From contig NC_083346.1 in NCBI RefSeq assembly GCF_019175385.1, forward strand, positions 88,736,543 to 88,800,542: DNA of 64,000 nt, written 5' to 3'. The stretch comes from Lycium barbarum. Lineage: Eukaryota > Streptophyta > Magnoliopsida > Solanales > Solanaceae. Shown here piece after piece: positions 1-11,189 of the stretch. The notes beneath the pieces were generated by a model, which worked only from the letters and a program-made list of their open reading frames with translations, had not been told where the DNA came from and ran no database searches. Every line of letters begins with the position of its first letter. Positions within the stretch are counted from its first letter, which is position 1. The position numbers and the translations under genes were made by a program.

Positions 1-1840
1 TCAAATGCCAAAAATTAGTGGAATCAAGTGCAAGGATGCTAACTAGGGTTAAGGGAAGCCAAGAATCTCTTTGGTATTGAAGTTGGGTTTTCTCCAAGTG
101 AAGTATTTTCATCCAAAGCTCATTCCTACATAATCAAAGGTGAGTTTTGTATTCATTTTATGCTAATAAGAGTATTGAATGGTTGAATGACTTGGATTGA
201 GAAAGGAGGTAGAATATGGAGTTCAAATATGGAAATAGTGGTATTCTTGAATATTGACTTGACATGAATGATAGTTATTGACATGTTATGGGTATAATCT
301 TGTTATGAATGATATTAAGGATGTTAAATAAGCCTTATATGTGAATGAATGCGACGTTGGGTGATAACTATGGTTATGGATGACTTGGAGAGGGAATTTT
401 GAGAATTGAATCATGTCTAGCTTAACGAAGTTTATTGATTATGATATTATGGATGTTATTATTGATGTTTGGGAGTTGTTATATTATATGGGGGAAGGTG
501 TAGAAACAAAGGAAGTGCTTCCCAATTTTCGTTAGCCCTTAGTCGCCTTAGCTTAACTTTAAGTATGTTTCCGGTTATCTAATCTTAGTACGAATTCTCT
601 TGAATGCAGAATCGTGAACTTGGAGGGAAGCGTTTACTCGGAAAAGTTAGAGAGACGTAAAGGTATGTAAGGCTAGTCCCTTTCTTTCAAAGGCATGACT
701 CTTAATTTGTGATTCCTTTTCTATATTCCCATGATCTTCTTACATCCTAAAAGATGAAGGTTAAAGGTTATTAAGGGCTTCTCATGAGATAGAGATGAGA
801 TGTGTTCCATGATCATGATGATGATAATGATGCTACGATGAGCTCGATATTCTTATATTTATGGTTTCATTGGTGTTGCTTCTTGTTGTTAGTCTCACCT
901 CATGTTACTAGTTCCCTCAAAGTGAGATAGGACGATCATGACTATTCCATAACATAATCGGGGGCTACCAACCTTACGCCACTCTGATAGAATTATAGAT
1001 TTTCTTGAGCTCTCATGCATGCATTATGTTATGTATACATAAGATTACACCACGCCTATATGGCCGGGCAGTCACCACTACGGTAGGCGTAGTGTGCAAC
1101 TATGATGATGATTACACCATGTCTATATGGCATGGGCAGACACCACTAGTGGGTGGCTTGAGATGTTTTACCCCGGACGCCGGCTAATGATGATCACACC
1201 GTACCTATATGGACGGGCAGTTTATATATATATATATACATGATATGATGTTGTTCATTATGAGAGTTAGCATGCATTATTCCGCCTTAAGAGGCAATCC
1301 GTTACAGGTTATCTCTTTATCTCATGTTCTCTCACTTCTCTATTATGTTGACATACATGCCTTACATACTCAGTACATTGTTCGTACTGACGTCCTTTTT
1401 CTTTCATGGACGCTGTGTTCATGCCCACAGGTAGACAGGGAGACGGTGCAAATGCTTATGAGCTTTTCCAGCAGATTTGCAGGAGCACTCTACTACTTCG
1501 AAGTCGCCATTTCGTGGTATACTCTTTTGTGTACATAGTGGGGCAGGGCGCGGTCCTGTCCAGTCCTTATGATTTCCGTACTTCAGTTAGAGGCTCGTAG
1601 ATACTTATATGTGGGTTGTAGATGTAATGAGACTTTTCAGTGTATATTTTGTACATCATTTTTGTAGCCTCGTGGGCTTATGCATATATACATGTTTCGG
1701 GAGATATTTGGAGATGTTTTCGTGATAAGGCTTGTATTGAGGTTGATGTATGTCCAGGGTGAGTATGATGGATAGCATGATGAGTGGTGCTCAGTTGTCA
1801 GCTTCGGGTACCCGTCATGGTCCACTAGTGGGTCGTGATA
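1..1840 (+). mobile_element. LTR F, 3' portion (Ty3/Gypsy)
   Basis: Right part of a plus-strand LTR whose start lies left of the window. It shares landmarks with the other LTRs here: the 'gcttcccaattttcg' block near 515, a splice-donor-like AAAG/GTATGT at 659-668, tandem CCGGGCA units at 1030-1225, a TCAGTAC/GTACTGA hairpin at 1370-1390 followed by 'gcccacagg', and a terminal GGGTCGTGATA (normal end GTGACA, so CA has become TA). No primer binding site follows. Sequence matching the LTR of element E resumes at 1841, so F is a solo LTR or a 3' LTR inserted into E. The expected target duplication, ATATG (1841-1845), cannot be checked because the left end is missing. Confidence 0.8.
1030..1225 (+). 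repeat. Tandem CCGGGCA units in LTR F
   Basis: Three diverged direct units of about 60 to 90 bp. Each has 'cacc...ctatatgg', then (c)cgggca, then gtcaccact, then a GGNGGG-like block. The same unit recurs in the LTRs of element C (36655-36840, reverse orientation) and element A (46790-46918, continuing at 48713). It is therefore an old internal repeat of this LTR superfamily. Confidence 0.6.
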
Positions 1841-2497
1841 ATATGGAAAGGTGTGGAGTGTTAGGGAACCTTCAATAGCTCTCAAGAAGTCTCTAGAAAT
1901 GTAAGGAAATAAGTACGGAAAGTTAGAAATGAAAATGAGGTCCTTGGGGATTTAAAAAGGTGGCAAAAATCGCTCCCCGACTCAATTAGCAGTGAGTATG
2001 TGACCTAGCACACTAAGTGTGCGGCCGCACACTCTCTCCAACACTTGGGGGTGGTGTTGGCCAGTGAGTACACCCAAAATGGGGAGTTTGCGATCACTAT
2101 GCGGCTCAGCACAATCAATGTGCGACCGCACACTACCCCAATTTCTTCAATTTGGTGAAATCGCATTCTTTTCGATTCGTTTGACCTCCAATCCTTATGG
2201 AACCTTCTTGGCACTTGTATAAAACTTCATTAACCATCTAAGGAGCCTTATAGCTTCCCCCTCAAGATATTACCATACAACGCATAACTCAAACAATACG
2301 AAACCTTCCCAAAACATGACTCCATTTCCAATCTTTCAACAAACTGAATTCCACCGCTTCATATGACCCTGAAACCTTAAGGTACATACTCGGAATTGTT
2401 GGATAACGTTCTTAACCTTATAAGGGATTTATATGCACTTTAGGCTTGCACTATTTAACTCATAATGCAAACGACATGAAATTTCCAAGATGTAACA
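1841..2497 (-). mobile_element. Element E 3' LTR (first ~660 bp of the LTR)
   Basis: Read on the minus strand, the LTR starts at 2497 with TGTTACATCTTGG, next to the polypurine tract. It aligns along its length with 6383-7040, the 5' LTR of the same element, with modest divergence and small indels. The alignment stops at 1841, where LTR F is inserted. The rest of this LTR should lie to the left of the window. It contains an 18-bp perfect palindrome, AGTGTGCGG/CCGCACACT, at 2016-2033, probably in U3. Confidence 0.85.
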
Positions 2498-2533
2498 TTC
2501 CTACCCCCTTAAGAACATTCGTCCTCGAATGTT
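2498..2533 (-). other. Element E polypurine tract and pre-PPT hairpin
   Basis: The minus-strand purine run AAGGGGGTAGGAA (2498-2510) directly abuts the LTR start, as expected for a plus-strand-synthesis primer. Just upstream is a perfect 8-bp stem AACATTCG (2514-2521 and 2526-2533) with loop AGGA when read on the minus strand. The same hairpin is found before the PPT of elements A, C, D and G. Confidence 0.8.
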
Positions 2534-2690
2534 AGGCTCTTAGGGATTCTAGGAAATTTCGCCGGAGTTTCCCCTATAATATGTCACTACCATCCTATCA
2601 CAACAACCCAAATTATACAACGCTTCACAGGGCTACAATAACAACAACAATAACGGCTACACACGATCAAGAAATCATCGAAGGAAAACA

Positions 2691-3155
2691 TTACATACCT
2701 GAGGACAGTGGTGCCTCTGTCTGAATCTCTTCTGGGGGTGGAAATAAATAAGGACACCTGAAATTCATATCTTCCTCAGCTTCCCAAGTCATTTCTTCCC
2801 TATTATTGTTTCTCCATAAAACTTTAGCTGAAGCTACATCTTTGGTTCTGAGTCTCCGAACTTGTCGATCTAGAATGGCAATGGGAATTTCTTCGTAGGA
2901 TAGTTGCTCGGTGACCTGGACATCATCTACTGTTACAATTCTGGAAGGATCTCTATTGCACTTACGAAGCATTGACACATGGAAAACTGGGTGGACTGAT
3001 TCCAAGTCCGAAGGCAAATCTAACTCATAAGCCACCTGGCCTATCTTGCGTACAATCTTATAAGGCCCAATATACCGAGGGCTAAGCTTGCCCTTTTTTC
3101 CAAACCTCATGACGCCCTTCATCGGCGATACCTTCAAGAATACCCAGTCATTCAC
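2691..3155 (-). pseudogene. Element E integrase C-terminus with chromodomain-like tail
   Basis: A 154-codon open stretch. It begins inside the integrase C-terminal domain (VSPMKGVMRFGKKGKLSPR, the GPY/F region with YIGPYKI). It continues through HPVFHVSMLRK and ends in a chromodomain-like tail (EEIPIAILDRQVRRLRTK, then a WRNNNREEMTWEAEEDM block). In chromoviruses this tail is thought to direct integration toward marked chromatin. A stop (TAG in the antisense of 'cacttagaac', near 3156) cuts it from the upstream part. The end of the frame is about 190 bp from the PPT, as in A and C. Confidence 0.85.
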
Positions 3156-4213
3156 TTAGAACTCTAAGTCCCATTGACGATTGTCTGCATAAGATTTCTA
3201 ACGACTCTGAGCTATTAATAATCGGTCCTGAATAAGCTTGACCTTTTCTATGGCCTGCTAGATCAAGTCTGGCCCTATTAGTTTAGTTTCTCCCACTTCG
3301 AACCACCAAATTGGTGATTTGCACTTGCGCCTATATAATGCCTCATACGGGGCCATCTTGATGCTAGAGTGATAACTATTGTTATAAGTAAACTCAATAA
3401 GTGGTAAGTGATCATTCCAACTACCTCTAAAATCCAACACACATGCCTGTAGCATATTCTCGAGAGTCTGGATGGTATGCTCAGCTTATCCATCGGTCTG
3501 TGGATGAAATGCTGTACTAAGGCTCACTTGAGTTCCCGAACCTTCTTGGATGGATTTCCAGAAAGTAGCCATAAACTGCGTCCCTCTATCAGAAATAATA
3601 GATATTGGAACATCATGAAGCTGAACTATCTCTTTGACATAAAGCTTTGCATAATCTTCAGTTGCGTATGTAGTTCTGACTGGTAGGAAATGAGTTGAAT
3701 TCGTAAGTCTATCCATAATTACCCGTATAGAATCATACTTATGCTGAGATCAAGGTAAGCCTGTGATAAAATCCATAGTAATCACTTCCTATTTCCAAGT
3801 CAAAATTTCCATAGCTTGCAACAATCCACCGGGCTTTTGATGCTCAATCTTTACCTACTGATGGTTAGGACATTGAGCTACAAATTCTGCTATATCTTTC
3901 TTCATTCCATTCCACCAATATATGGTTTGAAGATGATGATACATTTTCGTCGCTCGCGGATGCACCGAATAACGGGAACAATGGGCTTCCTCCAAAGTCT
4001 GATGCTGTAACCCTGCAACATCTGAAACACACAACCTGCCTCGATATCTGAGAACTCCATCTGTAGAAATTTCAAATGATGACTTATTCTTATGAGGAAG
4101 TGTATTTCTGTAGTGAACTAGTATGGGATCCTCACACTAGCGCTCTTTCACCTCAACCACCAATGACGAAACAGCTGAATTCTGGATGGAAACTCCCATA
4201 TTGCCCGAGTCCA
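3156..4213 (-). pseudogene. Element E integrase zinc finger and catalytic core (decayed)
   Basis: The core is readable in two frames. At 3486-3716 there is RLTNSTHFLPVRTTY, then the second catalytic Asp in IISDRGTQF and a stop after HPQTDG. At 3258-3455 there is DFRGSWNDHLPLIEF and AYEALYRRKC-like sequence. The zinc-binding H2C2 region and the first Asp block (MDFI-like) lie at about 3720-4080 with stops. Frameshifts separate each piece, so no integrase can be made. The order matches elements A and C. Confidence 0.8.
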
Positions 4214-4735
4214 TTACCGAACTCCAAGGCTGGCTAACTGCTGAAGTTCATGAGCTAACTCTTTCTTCCTTGGTTGAACATCACATAAGCTTCCCATAGA
4301 TCTACGGCTAAGAGCATTAGCTACGACGTTTGCCTTCCCGGGATGATACAGAATGCTAGTATCATAATCTTTCAAGAACTCTAACCATCGGCTTTGTCGT
4401 AAATTCAACTCTTTCTGCTTGAAAACATACTGGAGACTCTTGTGATCTGTATAAATATCAACGTGAACACCATACAAATAATGTCTCCACATCTTTAATG
4501 CATGAATCACCGCGGCTAGCTCAAGATCATGGGTTGGATAGTTTTTCTCGTGTTTTCGCAACTGCCTTGAAGCATAAGCAATAACTTTACTGTGCTGCAT
4601 TAACACACAACCCAACCCTACTCCTGAAGCGTCACAATAGACAAAATAGCCCTTTAACCCTTCAGGAAGTGTCAGAACCGGGGCCGAAGTCAGCCTATCC
4701 TTTAGCTCCTGAAAACTGCGCTCACAAGCATCCGT
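4214..4735 (-). pseudogene. Element E RNase H domain
   Basis: A 133-codon frame (4214-4615) preceded on the minus strand by the start of the domain. Visible family motifs are [31 protein letters not shown] (second acidic residue) and [13 protein letters not shown] (third). The fourth acidic residue, Asp in the ADALSR motif of the relatives, is Asn here (VVANALSR), which should abolish activity. RNase H removes the RNA strand of the RNA/DNA hybrid during reverse transcription. Confidence 0.85.
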
Positions 4736-5916
4736 TCATTGAAATTTAGCTAATTTTTGAGTTAGCTTCTTCAGTGGTGCAGAAATAGAAGAAAATTCTT
4801 CTACAAATCTTCTGTAATAACCCTGCAAACCTAGAAAACTACGAACCTTTGTAGGTGTTATAGGTCTTGGCCAAGTCTTTACAGCTTCAATCTTCTGGGT
4901 ATACACCTGAATACCATCAGTTGAAATAATATGCCCCAGAAAGGTCACAGAATCCAAACAAAACTCACATTTTGAAAATTCGCAAATAGCTCCCGAGCCT
5001 AAAGAACTCTAAGGATAGTACGTAAATGATCTGCATGTTCTGCCTCAGATCGTGAATATACCAAGATATCATCGATAAAAACAATCACAAACAAGTTTAG
5101 GAAAGGCCTAAACACATTGTTCATCAAATCCATGAACATTGTCGGTGCATTCGTCAGTCCAAATGACATTACCCGAAACTCAAAATGACCATATCTAGTT
5201 TTGAAGGCTGTCTTTGGAATATCTTTCTCTCTAACTCTTACCTGGTGATACCCGGATCTCAGATCTATTTTTGAGAACCATTTGGAACCCTGCAATTGAT
5301 CAAATAAGTCATCAATCCTTGGAAGCGGATATTTATTCTTGATCGTCACCTTATTCAGCTGTCTGTAATCAATACACATTCGTAAGGAGCCATCATTATT
5401 TCTTACAAATAGCATGAGTGCTCCCTATGGCAACGAACTAGGCCTAATAAAGTCTTTCTCAAGCAAGTTCTTCAATTGCTCCTTCAACTCTTTCAACTCT
5501 GCAGGAGCTATTCTATTGGGAGGAACAGATATGGGATTAGTATCCGGTAACACATCAATAGTGAAATCAATCTATCGCTCGGGTGGAAGGCCTGGAAGCT
5601 CTTCCGGAAACACATCTGGAAACTCATTCACCACGGGGACAGATTTAAGAGTTGGCGACTTTGCCTCTATATCCTGAACCCGAACTAAATGATAAATGTA
5701 ACCTTTGCCAATCATTTTCCTTTCCTTGATATAGGAAATAAACCTACCTCTCGGGGACGCTGTATTTCCCTTCCATTCTAAAACTGGTTCTCCTAGAAAC
5801 TGGAAACGAACTATTAGTTCTACAATCAACATTGTCATAGCAAGAAGCCAACCAATCCATACCCATAATGACATCAAAATCTACCATTTTCAACTCATGT
5901 AGGTCATCCATAGTAT
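4736..5916 (-). pseudogene. Element E reverse transcriptase and protease tail (5'-truncated pol)
   Basis: RT core at 4999-5415: [26 protein letters not shown], then [13 protein letters not shown] with the first catalytic Asp, [13 protein letters not shown], and the [10 protein letters not shown] catalytic motif. The thumb is at 4736-4957 (FLGHIISTDGI, RSFLGLQGYYRRFV). Upstream, 5572-5877 carries the protease C-terminus and linker (WKGNTASPRGRFISY). The frame stops matching at about 5916, inside protease (DVIMGMDWL region), where it is joined to LTR sequence. Gag, the primer binding site and the protease active site are therefore deleted. Confidence 0.85.
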
Positions 5917-7040
5917 AAATTCAAGAGAATTTATACTAAGTTCAAGTCATTGAAACATGCTTTAGTTCAAATTAGAGCAACTAAAAGGCTAACCGAATTT
6001 GGGCAGCACTTCCCATCAACTTCCACCATATCGCAAAAAAACTCCCAAGCTACATTAAAAACATCCATAATATCATAATCAAGAAGTTATATTCAATTCA
6101 ATCTCAAATTTATCCAAAATCCCTTTTTCAAGTTCATCTCATAGTCATCTTCTTCACTACAACACTTATGGCTTCTCCACTTTAATTATTTTCCTTTCTA
6201 AGGGGTACTAAACTTCTACATCAACTCAACCATATGAATAGGATGAAGAACATACCATATAATCAAGTAAATTCACCTCACTCAACTCCCTCAAAGATCA
6301 AACCACAACTTTGAAAGGAAGCAAGAACTTTCACCTTCCATGGATTACCTTTGAGCTTTGATATTGATCTTCTCTTTTGATGATATGGAAAGGTGTGGAT
6401 TGTTAGGGAACCTTCAAGAGCTCTCAATAAGTCTCTATAAATGTAGGGAAATAAGTTTGGAAAGTTGGAAATGAAAATGAGGTCCTTGGGGATTTAAAAA
6501 GGTGGTAAAAATTGCTCCCCGACTCAATTAGTGGTGAGTATGCGACCTAGCACACTAAGTGTGTGGCCGCACACTCTGTCCACCACTTGGGGGTGGTGTT
6601 GGCCAGTGATTACACCATAAAATGGGGATTTGGCGGTCACTATGCGGCTCAGCACAATCAATGTGCGACCGCACACTACCCCAATTTCTTCGATTTGGTG
6701 AAATCGCGTTCTTTTCGATTCGTTTGACCTCCAATCCTTATGGAACCTTCTTGGCACTTCTATAAAACTTCATTAACCATCTAAGGAGCCTTATAGCTTC
6801 CCCCTAAAGACATTAACACACAACGCATAACTCAAACAATACGAAACCTTCCCAAAACATGACTCAATTTCCAATCTTTCAACAAACTTACTTCCACCGC
6901 TTCATATGACTCTAAAACCTTAGGGTACATACTTGGAATTGTTGGATAACATTCTTAACCTTATAAGGGCTTCATATGCACTTTAGGCTTGCGCTACTTT
7001 ACTCATAATGTAAACGGCACGAAATTTTCAAGATGCAACA
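5917..7040 (-). mobile_element. Element E 5' LTR, first ~1.1 kb only
   Basis: Minus-strand LTR starting TGTTGCATC at 7040. It matches 1841-2497 over 6383-7040. It continues through the LTR block 'gaagtgctgccc' (near 6005, antisense) to the AATTCTCTTGAA motif that also occurs in the LTRs of A and F. It then stops at the pol junction near 5916. The second half of the LTR, primer binding site and gag are missing, an internal deletion. A 12-bp perfect inverted repeat (5911-5938) sits exactly at the junction. Confidence 0.75.
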
Positions 7041-7890
7041 TAACTATATAAGCAACCATCCTATTCTGAAGGAAATCTCTCGACAAGAGAAACTACTATG
7101 AAGCTATCAAGAACAATATGGAGATGAGATATTTATGGAGGCACTTCTTTATGCTCTTATTCAGGACTCGCTCGGTTGAGGATTCATGCCAAAACGAAGA
7201 AGGAGAATAGCCTTTACATACCTTTCGTCGAATTACTCCAACAATCCCAATGAACAACACCCGAACAACACTTCAATCTACAACCACAGTGATAACATTC
7301 TCATCAAGCTAAGAATATACTAGTATACAAGGCATATCAAGTGGCAAGCTCGTTCTATAACAAATCGGACAGTACCCCCTTTTCTTAACATCCTATAAAC
7401 TGAAACAACAAGAACAACAACAAATATCCAAAATCCATCAATTTCAGCCATCAAGATAACTTGGAACCATCATTAAACATCCCACACGACCACCACAACA
7501 TCAAATACTATTTACGGTATAATTTTCGTACTTTATCATTTAGCAATTTAGCTATGATCTAGATTGACTCAAATTCATAATAAGGAGGAGAATTCTTACC
7601 TTTTTTGCCAAGAACTCCTCTTCTTCCACCTTACTTCAATTCGAAGAAAGCCCGGATTCAACAAAACGATAAAATAGAACTATGCAATCGAAGCGGTGAG
7701 CGATTGAATAACGTTGCTGCTCATCCTAAAAATAGAAGTTGCTGCTTTACGTCTCCCTAAAATCCCGTAGCTGCTGCCCTTTTAAAAATAAGAGCATCCC
7801 ATTAAATCTCGTATGCCATTCATTCCGAAGGTACAATCTGTTGCATATTACTATTATATATAAGGGACTACAAATGGGCGTTTGATACTC
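7041..7890 (-). mobile_element. LTR-like fragment M flanking element E
   Basis: No coding content. The antisense of 7220-7236 reads AAAGGTATGTAAAGG, the donor-like block found in the other LTRs, followed by a 'ttcgttttggcatgaatcc' block also typical of them. I infer a decayed minus-strand LTR into which E inserted (possible target duplication TAACT, 7041-7045). Boundaries are uncertain. Confidence 0.45.
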
Positions 7891-7891
7891 T

Positions 7892-7942
7892 GGCTCGAAC
7901 CCGAGACCCTTGATTAAGGGAGGAATAGCCCCATCCGCTGCA
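7892..7942 (-). other. tRNA-like A/B box pair, possible SINE head
   Basis: On the minus strand, TGCAGCGGATGG (7931-7942) is followed after about 28 nt by GGGTTCGAGCC (7892-7902), an excellent RNA polymerase III B-box. Order and spacing resemble the internal promoter of a tRNA gene or a tRNA-derived SINE. It does not fold as a full tRNA (no acceptor or anticodon arms that I can find), so a SINE head or a fossil of one is likelier. Confidence 0.35.
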
Positions 7943-7959
7943 CTTTATTTTTCGTATTG

Positions 7960-8724
7960 CTTTCTTATATTGATCTTATCTATTAACCTAAAAAATAGTC
8001 ATTTCTTCACTAGATAATCTTGCTTCTTGTTGCTCTTTATTTTCTTCTTTTTCATTTGTTTCTTATTATCGATTTTTACATGTAAGCATTTCTTTTACTT
8101 TATATTTGTATTATAAAATTTGAGATTTTTTGAAAATTCTTTTACTCATATGCAGGCATTTATTTTACTTTATATTTATACTTTAATGAGCTCGTGTGTT
8201 TACCAAGATTAGTACAAAAATGATCTCTAGATATTTTTAAAAATTATTAAATGATGCCATATAATGTTGAAAATGAAGACAATATTATCAGTCGAGATCG
8301 GGTTATCTTTAAAATATTTTGTTTGGTTAACTAAAATTAATCTTTTAAACGCAAAATGAGTTTGAAGCAAGGCGGAATTAGAGTGTCAGCTACCGATTTG
8401 ATTGGATTCGGTAGCACTTCGGTTCAAATTCTGCATTTGTCTTAAAAGTTCATTAAATATGTATAAATTATTAATTTAGAACTAAATAACGTAAAAATTA
8501 GGATTTGAAACTCATATATTTCTAATTATGGCTCCGAATTTAATTTGAAGTAAATAATTTCATCAAAATGAAAGTTAAGATATTAAAGGAGTGAAATGAA
8601 AGTTCTGCTTTTATATATTGAAAATATACTTATTTGAAGTTTAATTATTACCAACATAAATTATATTTCTTTAATTAAAATATTACTTTTTATATATGGA
8701 GTTGGGCTCGGGCTTAGCACGGGC
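7960..8724. other. AT-rich stretch without recognisable features
   Basis: AT-rich sequence with stops in all frames and several short internal repeats ('cttttactttatatttgta' occurs twice, near 8093 and 8164). I see no gene, RNA gene or clear element ends. Confidence 0.5.
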
Positions 8725-8950
8725 CTCGTGAGACTAGTATATATATATTTATGATTTATCATATATAAAAAGCTTATTAAAAAGGAGAAGGGTCCAAGAT
8801 ATACTCTCTAATGGGGTCCACCAACTTTAAGCCCGAGCTCGTGAGACTAGTATATATATATATATATATATGATTTTTCATATATAAAAAGCTTATTAAA
8901 AAGGAGAAGGTCCAAGATATACTCTCTAGTGGGGTCCACCCACTTAATCA
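8725..8950. repeat. 113-bp tandem duplication with AT tracts
   Basis: The block beginning CTCGTGAGACTAGTATATA at 8725 is repeated from 8838 with period 113. Both copies carry a TA microsatellite, the 'aaaaagcttattaaaaagg' block and 'ccaagatatactctct', ending in 'ggggtccacc'. The copies differ in TA tract length and a few bases. Confidence 0.8.
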
Positions 8951-9005
8951 ATGCATTGCTATACTTACACGTTATCCCAAGCCACCAACTCTATAATTAG
9001 TCTTA

Positions 9006-9783
9006 GGCCTCATTTGTTTTCATTAAGATTAAGACGTCTGAATCTGAATATACATCTGAATGATTAGGATGTTATCTCTAGATCTGAACATTGAATGATT
9101 TAGATTGTTTGTTTTCTCAACGTCTGAATGTGCATAATGTATTTATTTAAACGCAATAAATATACAATTCAAATAAAATCAGAACTAAAAATTATAAAAT
9201 AAATAAAAATTTAATAAAATAAGAATATTATTTGATAAAAATATGAAACATTTATGTCTGCTAGAAATGATGGGGTTGTTTGTAGTGATAGTGGGTAAGG
9301 GTTTTTTTTTTAGGGTTGGGAGGGGGGGTTGGTAGGTGAGGTGGGGTACGGTGGTGGTGGGGTGGGTCTGGGGGTAGGGTGGGTGGTGAATGTAGTGGTG
9401 TGGTGGTGATGGGTGGGTTTGTGGAGTAGGGGTGGAGGTTGGGGCAGTGTTGGTGGTGAGTGGGGGTTAGGGTTAGTGGGTAGTGGAGGGTTGGGGTTGG
9501 TGGTGGTGGGTGGGTTGTGGGGTAGGTGGGGTAGTGGTGGTGAGGTGGAGGGTAAGTAGGGGGTGGGTGGTGGGACTGAGGGGATGGGGGGAGATGGAGC
9601 CAGTGGTAAAAATTATCCACACAAAATACCTCTTAATGATAATAAGACTTGTTCAAGATCTTAATGATTAAGACCTATTCAAACCAAATAAGTGCTTAGA
9701 TCTTAATGTAAACAAATGCATTAATGGTTTAAAGTCTGAACCATTCAGATTCAGACTTCCATTAAGTGCAAACAAATGAGGCC
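9006..9783. mobile_element. PIF/Harbinger-like MITE
   Basis: Terminal inverted repeats start GGCCTCATTTGTTT at 9006 and end with its reverse complement at 9783; similarity continues inward (AAGTCTGAATCTGAAT blocks). The 3-bp flanks TTA (9003-9005) and TTA (9784-9786) match the TWA target duplication of PIF/Harbinger transposons. No transposase is present, so this is a 778-bp non-autonomous element. Its centre is an unusual G-rich tract. Confidence 0.8.
9312..9598 (+). repeat. G-rich low-complexity tract in the MITE
   Basis: About 290 bp made almost wholly of G and T with scattered A, in irregular GGTGG, GGGT and GTGGTG units. It holds many runs of three or more G close together, so it could form G-quadruplexes on the plus strand. 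The open frames it gives (Pro/His/Thr-rich on minus, Trp/Gly/Val-rich on plus) are compositional and not genes. Confidence 0.85.
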
Positions 9784-9786
9784 TTA

Positions 9787-9845
9787 GTCATGTATTGCTT
9801 ACTTGCCATGCACACACATTGCAAGTAAGAATCACACTTGTTACC

Positions 9846-9876
<31 letters not shown>

Positions 9877-10332
9877 CTTCACTTTGTCTCATGTAATTAA
9901 ATACTTGTTCCCAATATAACACACTTCATATACTCATAATCATGTGGTATAACACTAATCCATAGCCTTTATATGGACACCCCAAAATATTATTTCCATC
10001 CATCGTCGTCCCACTTTTATATCTGAAATCATTTCGGGACTTCATCTTCTTATATAGTGAGCTCTTTATTTGCATACTCAAATATGACCGAATTCTCTGG
10101 GACTCAGGTCTACTTACATACGTCGACCGGCTCAAGCCATAGCCCGAAAGACCGGGGTATCACATCGATGAAACTTATACTCTCTGATTCGCTTAACCTC
10201 TAACCTTCACAACACTTACTTATCACTTGCTAAACATAGTATAAATACTTATAACCTCAAAAATAATCTTATCCTTGAACTTATGTTAATTAACCTACAA
10301 AAGATCAACGTACAAAAGTACGGGATGTAACA
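9787..10332 (-). mobile_element. LTR-like terminus N
   Basis: The antisense of 10332 begins TGTTACATCCCGTACTTTTG, very close to the start of LTR D (32666). This marks the 5' end of a minus-strand LTR reading left. How far it runs is unclear. A 27-nt T run at 9846-9872 and the MITE limit it on the left, so it is at best a truncated LTR. No coding sequence. Confidence 0.45.
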
Positions 10333-11189
10333 TTAACTTTTAAGTTTAGGAGTTCATGCTTTTAATATAATATAGATATAGATATAAATTATACGTACTA
10401 AAATTGTTTGTGCTTCGAGCGGTCATAAGAAAATTATTGAACTTACAAAAGGTACAAAATGACATTTTCTTTTGTAAATTTTAATCGAGCTAAGCCTTAT
10501 CATCTTTGGAAAAAGAGTAATGGACAAGGGTCAGATTTGCCCTTGTACTCTCACAAATAATCTATATTTGTCCTTTGTTATATTTTTTAAACATATTTAC
10601 CTTTGTCATCCGTTATAGCCAAACTTGCCCTTTTCCTCTAAAAACAAAGCCATTTTATCCCTATTCCGTTAAATCCGCATGGCCCACCTTAATTTTTCTA
10701 TGTGGCGCCTGCCCACTTTTTTTCCCCACTTAAATCTACTCACCCATTTAAAATCCATTAACAAGTTCGTCTGATCCAACCCCCCAGACCCATAAAAGTC
10801 ATCCATCTCAGGTACTGAAGTCTAAAATTCACAAACCCAAAATAAATATACAGGACCAGGCATTGACCCATGAATTAAGAACATTTAGAAGGTTAAACTA
10901 ATTCTTTTTAAAATGAAAAAGAGTGTCGTCTTTAGGATAATTTTCAAAGATTCTTGGTACATGCTATGCTAGTAGTTGACGATGTCCTTTTTAGGCCGAT
11001 AGTTGATTTTTTTCTTTTCTACTGTAGTATCTAACAGTGCATTCATGTATTTAAGAGACTTTTGCATAACCACAAACATATTTCTTTACAATTTGACATT
11101 AGTTGTTATCACCTCCACATTTTATGACAAATTCAGAAATGAAGTGCAGTCTTGTTAACCATCAAAATTAATTATCTTAAGGCAACATT
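10333..11189. other. Non-coding stretch, origin unclear
   Basis: AT-rich and without coding content. The 10517-10690 part ('aatggacaagggtcagatttgcccttg' and related 'tttgtcctttg' blocks) looks like a fragment of a dispersed repeat, but I can define no ends. Confidence 0.35.

Noticed and set aside
7892..7942. tRNA gene
   Set aside because: Boxes are present but no acceptor stem, anticodon arm or T-arm pairing could be drawn around them.
9261..9671. Pro/His/Thr-rich (minus) and Trp/Gly-rich (plus) open frames
   Set aside because: Produced by the G/T-only tract inside a MITE; no family resemblance.
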